6,522 nt of DNA, from positions 1 to 6,522 of the forward strand of contig JAJCYF010000168.1 in NCBI GenBank assembly GCA_029263035.1. The letters are read 5' to 3'. The position numbers were made by a program, and so were the translations under genes. Below, piece after piece: positions 5,186 through 6,522 of this stretch; within the stretch, counting starts at the first letter, position 1, and each line of letters starts with the position of its first letter. This stretch comes from Actinomycetes bacterium. Lineage in GTDB: Bacteria; Actinomycetota; CADDZG01; JAHWKV01. The notes below the pieces were generated by a model. It had not been told where the DNA came from, made no database searches, and was given only the letters and a program-made list of their open reading frames with translations.

Positions 5186-5814
5186 GGTGGAGCCTCCTTT
5201 TGTTGCCTATCGCCATCTTGTTTTCCGGATCGGTCGAAAGGACCTAGTTGCAACAACAACTCCGGTTCGTGGGGGGAAGAGGGGTTGTCCTCGGCGGGAA
5301 ACATCTCCGCCGGGAAAAAGGGGGACTCGCGGCACTCAACGCCCAGGTCGCGGGCGACCGAGGAGAACAGGGCCAGGGAGGCCCGGTTGCCGGGCGTCAC
5401 CGTGGCCTGGAGGTGCCGGATCCCGAGCGGCACCAGGCCGGTGAGAAGGGAATCGATCATGCGACGGCCGAGCCCGGTGCGGCGGTGGGTCGAGGCCACG
5501 GCGATCTGCCAGACGAACAGGGTGTCGGACCGGTCGGGGAGCAGGTAGCCGGTGACAAATCCGGCGAGTCCCTCCGGCGCCTGGGCCACCAGGCAGGTGC
5601 GGGAGAAATGCCGGCACAGGATCAGGTAGGTGTACGGAGAGTTTAGGTCGAGTCCGGGGGACCGGCGGGCGAGGTGCCACATCGCGCTGCCGTCGGCAGT
5701 TACCGGGGTTCGAATCAGAACCGAGCCGGCCGGCTCGGCGGGGGCGAGAGCGTTCTCGCCCGGGGCATGGTGGGTCGGGCTGGGACTTGAATTCAAAACA
5801 GGGCCGCTTTTCAC
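5176..5814 (-). CDS. ectA: L-2,4-diaminobutyrate N-gamma-acetyltransferase
   Basis: EctA is a GNAT-fold enzyme that transfers acetyl from acetyl-CoA to diaminobutyrate. From GTG 5814 it has 212 residues. Family marks include LDLNSPY (55-61), GFVTGY and DTLFVWQIAV, the acetyl-CoA-binding RRTGLGRRM (about 111-119), ATVTPGN and HEPELLLQLGP. It is longer than most EctA (about 170-190). About 30 residues before SVLIRTPVTADG and about 20 polar residues after the last conserved strand are extra. The frame closes at a stop 24 nt upstream of the GTG, and the ribosome-binding site is poor, so a later start (a TTG follows six codons downstream) is possible. It is the first gene of the operon. Confidence 0.95.
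   Translation of the reverse strand: MKSGPVLNSSPSPTHHAPGENALAPAEPAGSVLIRTPVTADGSAMWHLARRSPGLDLNSPYTYLILCRHFSRTCLVAQAPEGLAGFVTGYLLPDRSDTLFVWQIAVASTHRRTGLGRRMIDSLLTGLVPLGIRHLQATVTPGNRASLALFSSVARDLGVECRESPFFPAEMFPAEDNPSSPHEPELLLQLGPFDRSGKQDGDRQQKEAPPCR
5193..5200 (-). promoter_or_regulatory. Ribosome-binding site of ectB
   Basis: On the - strand AAAGGAGG lies 7 nt before ATG 5185 and inside the end of ectA. It fixes the ectB start and may allow EctB to be made at a higher rate than EctA, whose own site is weak. Confidence 0.8.
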
Positions 5815-6094
5815 ACCCAGCCGGACCGGTAGTACTTAATGCCGGGCCGCCGGGGGCGGTGAACTCCTGATACGGAGCCCTAGGGCCTTGGTGTCACCTC
5901 CTCAGGCTTGGGCGGTGGGGCGGATGCAGCCCACCCGCAGAAGGCGAGACTTCGACCGACCGACTCGAATGCGGCACGCGCACAGGCGTCTTTTTCGTAC
6001 ATATCGGTGGGGTAACCCTAACAACATCACGACTGCTAATACCGGCCCGGACGTGCTTTTCTCCCGACATTGTCGGGCCTGGGACAGTGTTACC
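5815..6094 (-). other. Non-coding leader/promoter region of ectABCD
   Basis: These 280 bp have no convincing gene. On the - strand, moving toward ectA, they hold: a possible -10 hexamer TAGGGT (6020-6015) with no clear -35; a GC-rich hairpin with arms at 5930-5935 and 5914-5919; directly after it AGGAGGTGA (about 5904-5896), a 9-nt complement to the 16S rRNA tail, with no usable start codon at the right distance; a perfect 10-bp palindrome gccctagggc (5877-5886); and a second SD-like CAGGAG (5871-5866). A frame at 5902-6159 lacks recognisable protein features. The region probably carries the salt-responsive promoter of the operon, but I cannot place it with confidence. Confidence 0.5.
6063..6077. 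repeat. Short perfect inverted repeat downstream of the DinB-like gene
   Basis: cccgaca (6063-6069) and tgtcggg (6071-6077) are perfect complements; a realistic hairpin has 6 bp and a 3-nt loop. It lies 17 bp beyond the stop of the - strand gene. On that strand it is followed by A residues rather than a U-run, so it is at best a weak terminator of the upstream gene or an operator site for ectA. Confidence 0.35.
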
Positions 6095-6522
6095 TCAGGG
6101 CGTTCGCCCGGACTCGGCGATGAACAGGGTCTGCTCGTCCGCGCCGGGCGGGGTGGCAACGACCGGCCCGAGGGCGCCGAACCTGCGCCACTCGTCGCCC
6201 ACCTTTGCCAGCAGCCGGCGTCCGGTAGCGACTACTTCGGGGTGGATCGTCTCGTCGATTCCCAGCGCCCGCGCCAGGTCCCAGGTGTGCATGCCGGCGT
6301 CGCCTATGCGCTCCAGGACGTAGTCCGCTGCCGGCGCGGGTCCGCGGGACAGGTCCACCATCCGGTCGATGGCGCCGGGCTCCTCCACCGCAGCCATCGC
6401 TTCGGCGGCGGCCCGGCGGAAGGCCCCTTTGGGGTCGTCACCGACCAGGTCGCCGTTGAACCGGTCGCCGATTCCGGCGATGGTCTCGCCGGCCATCAGC
6501 GGTGCGACCCAGACGGTCCCTC
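6095..6522 (-). CDS. TIGR03086-type DinB-like metal-binding protein, C-terminal part
   Basis: Only the last 142 or so codons are inside the window; the frame is open to the right edge (reading GTVWVAPLMAGE upstream of ATG 6496), so the gene starts beyond 6522. The WVAPLMAGETIAGIGDRF segment is internal in this family, so ATG 6496 is not the start. The visible sequence has the GDDPKGAFRRAA helix, the metal-site histidine motif MHTWDLARALG, and the alternating ALGPVV and GADEQTLFIAESGR end. These are features of the TIGR03086/mycothiol-dependent maleylpyruvate isomerase-like (DinB superfamily) proteins of actinobacteria. Members are thiol- or metal-dependent enzymes, but the substrate is unknown. 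It lies on the same strand as ectA, 280 bp upstream, and is probably a separate unit. Confidence 0.82.
   Translation of the reverse strand, partial: GTVWVAPLMAGETIAGIGDRFNGDLVGDDPKGAFRRAAAEAMAAVEEPGAIDRMVDLSRGPAPAADYVLERIGDAGMHTWDLARALGIDETIHPEVVATGRRLLAKVGDEWRRFGALGPVVATPPGADEQTLFIAESGRTP

Noticed and set aside
4295..5548. A 417-codon + strand frame across ectA and ectB
   Set aside because: It is antisense to two well-supported genes. Its composition is that of a shadow frame of GC-rich coding DNA.
5703..5723. A tRNA T-loop-like ggttcgaatc
   Set aside because: It lies within conserved ectA coding sequence, the flanks do not pair as a T-arm, and no acceptor or anticodon arm is nearby.
5877..5886. 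The palindrome gccctagggc as an operator
   Set aside because: Ten bases of GC-rich palindrome are expected by chance in this composition and no second copy was seen. It is noted only in the leader description.
5902..6159. An 85-codon frame on the - strand in the ectA leader
   Set aside because: It has no family resemblance and an Arg/Pro/Ser-rich composition typical of out-of-frame GC-rich DNA. It also overlaps the end of the DinB-like gene.

Overview
The window is GC-rich with strongly GC-biased third codon positions. It carries a complete ectABCD operon and the end of a TIGR03086/mycothiol-type DinB-like gene, a family typical of Actinomycetota. I infer a salt-exposed, probably uncultured actinobacterium, perhaps from Acidimicrobiia. 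That placement rests on gene content only.

Left part (1-2467, + strand): an ECF sigma-factor gene (1155-1697) sits between two paralogous genes for exported, low-complexity proteins (115-1041 and 1871-2467). Each paralog has the same promoter-like block upstream (77-104 and 1729-1756). Each also carries a nearly identical structured element (304-375 and 1786-1858) just before a strong Shine-Dalgarno sequence. The element matches the layout of the GEMM-I (c-di-GMP-I) riboswitch: a GNRA-capped hairpin, a GCAAA joining strand, a second hairpin with a 2-nt bulge on its 3' side, and a terminal ACCGAA. In the second gene it fills the 5' leader. In the first gene it lies inside an open reading frame whose upstream part (115-300) also looks coding and resembles an anti-sigma N-terminal domain. 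The first gene may therefore make both a long membrane-anchored product and a short exported one from an internal GTG at 391. This sigma/riboswitch/exported-protein module is the most interesting part of the window.

A perfect 15-bp inverted repeat (2490-2522) between convergent genes ends both transcription units.

Right part (2540-5814, - strand): ectA-ectB-ectC-ectD in canonical order. EctB aminates aspartate semialdehyde to diaminobutyrate, EctA acetylates it, EctC cyclises the product to ectoine, and EctD hydroxylates ectoine to 5-hydroxyectoine. ectA and ectB overlap, ectB and ectC are 2 nt apart, and ectD has its own strong ribosome-binding site before a TTG start. About 280 bp of non-coding leader precedes ectA; it holds a GC-rich hairpin and an orphan Shine-Dalgarno sequence. 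Upstream of that, on the same strand, is the C-terminal part of a TIGR03086-family gene that runs off the right edge. No CRISPR array, insertion sequence, tRNA or rRNA was seen.
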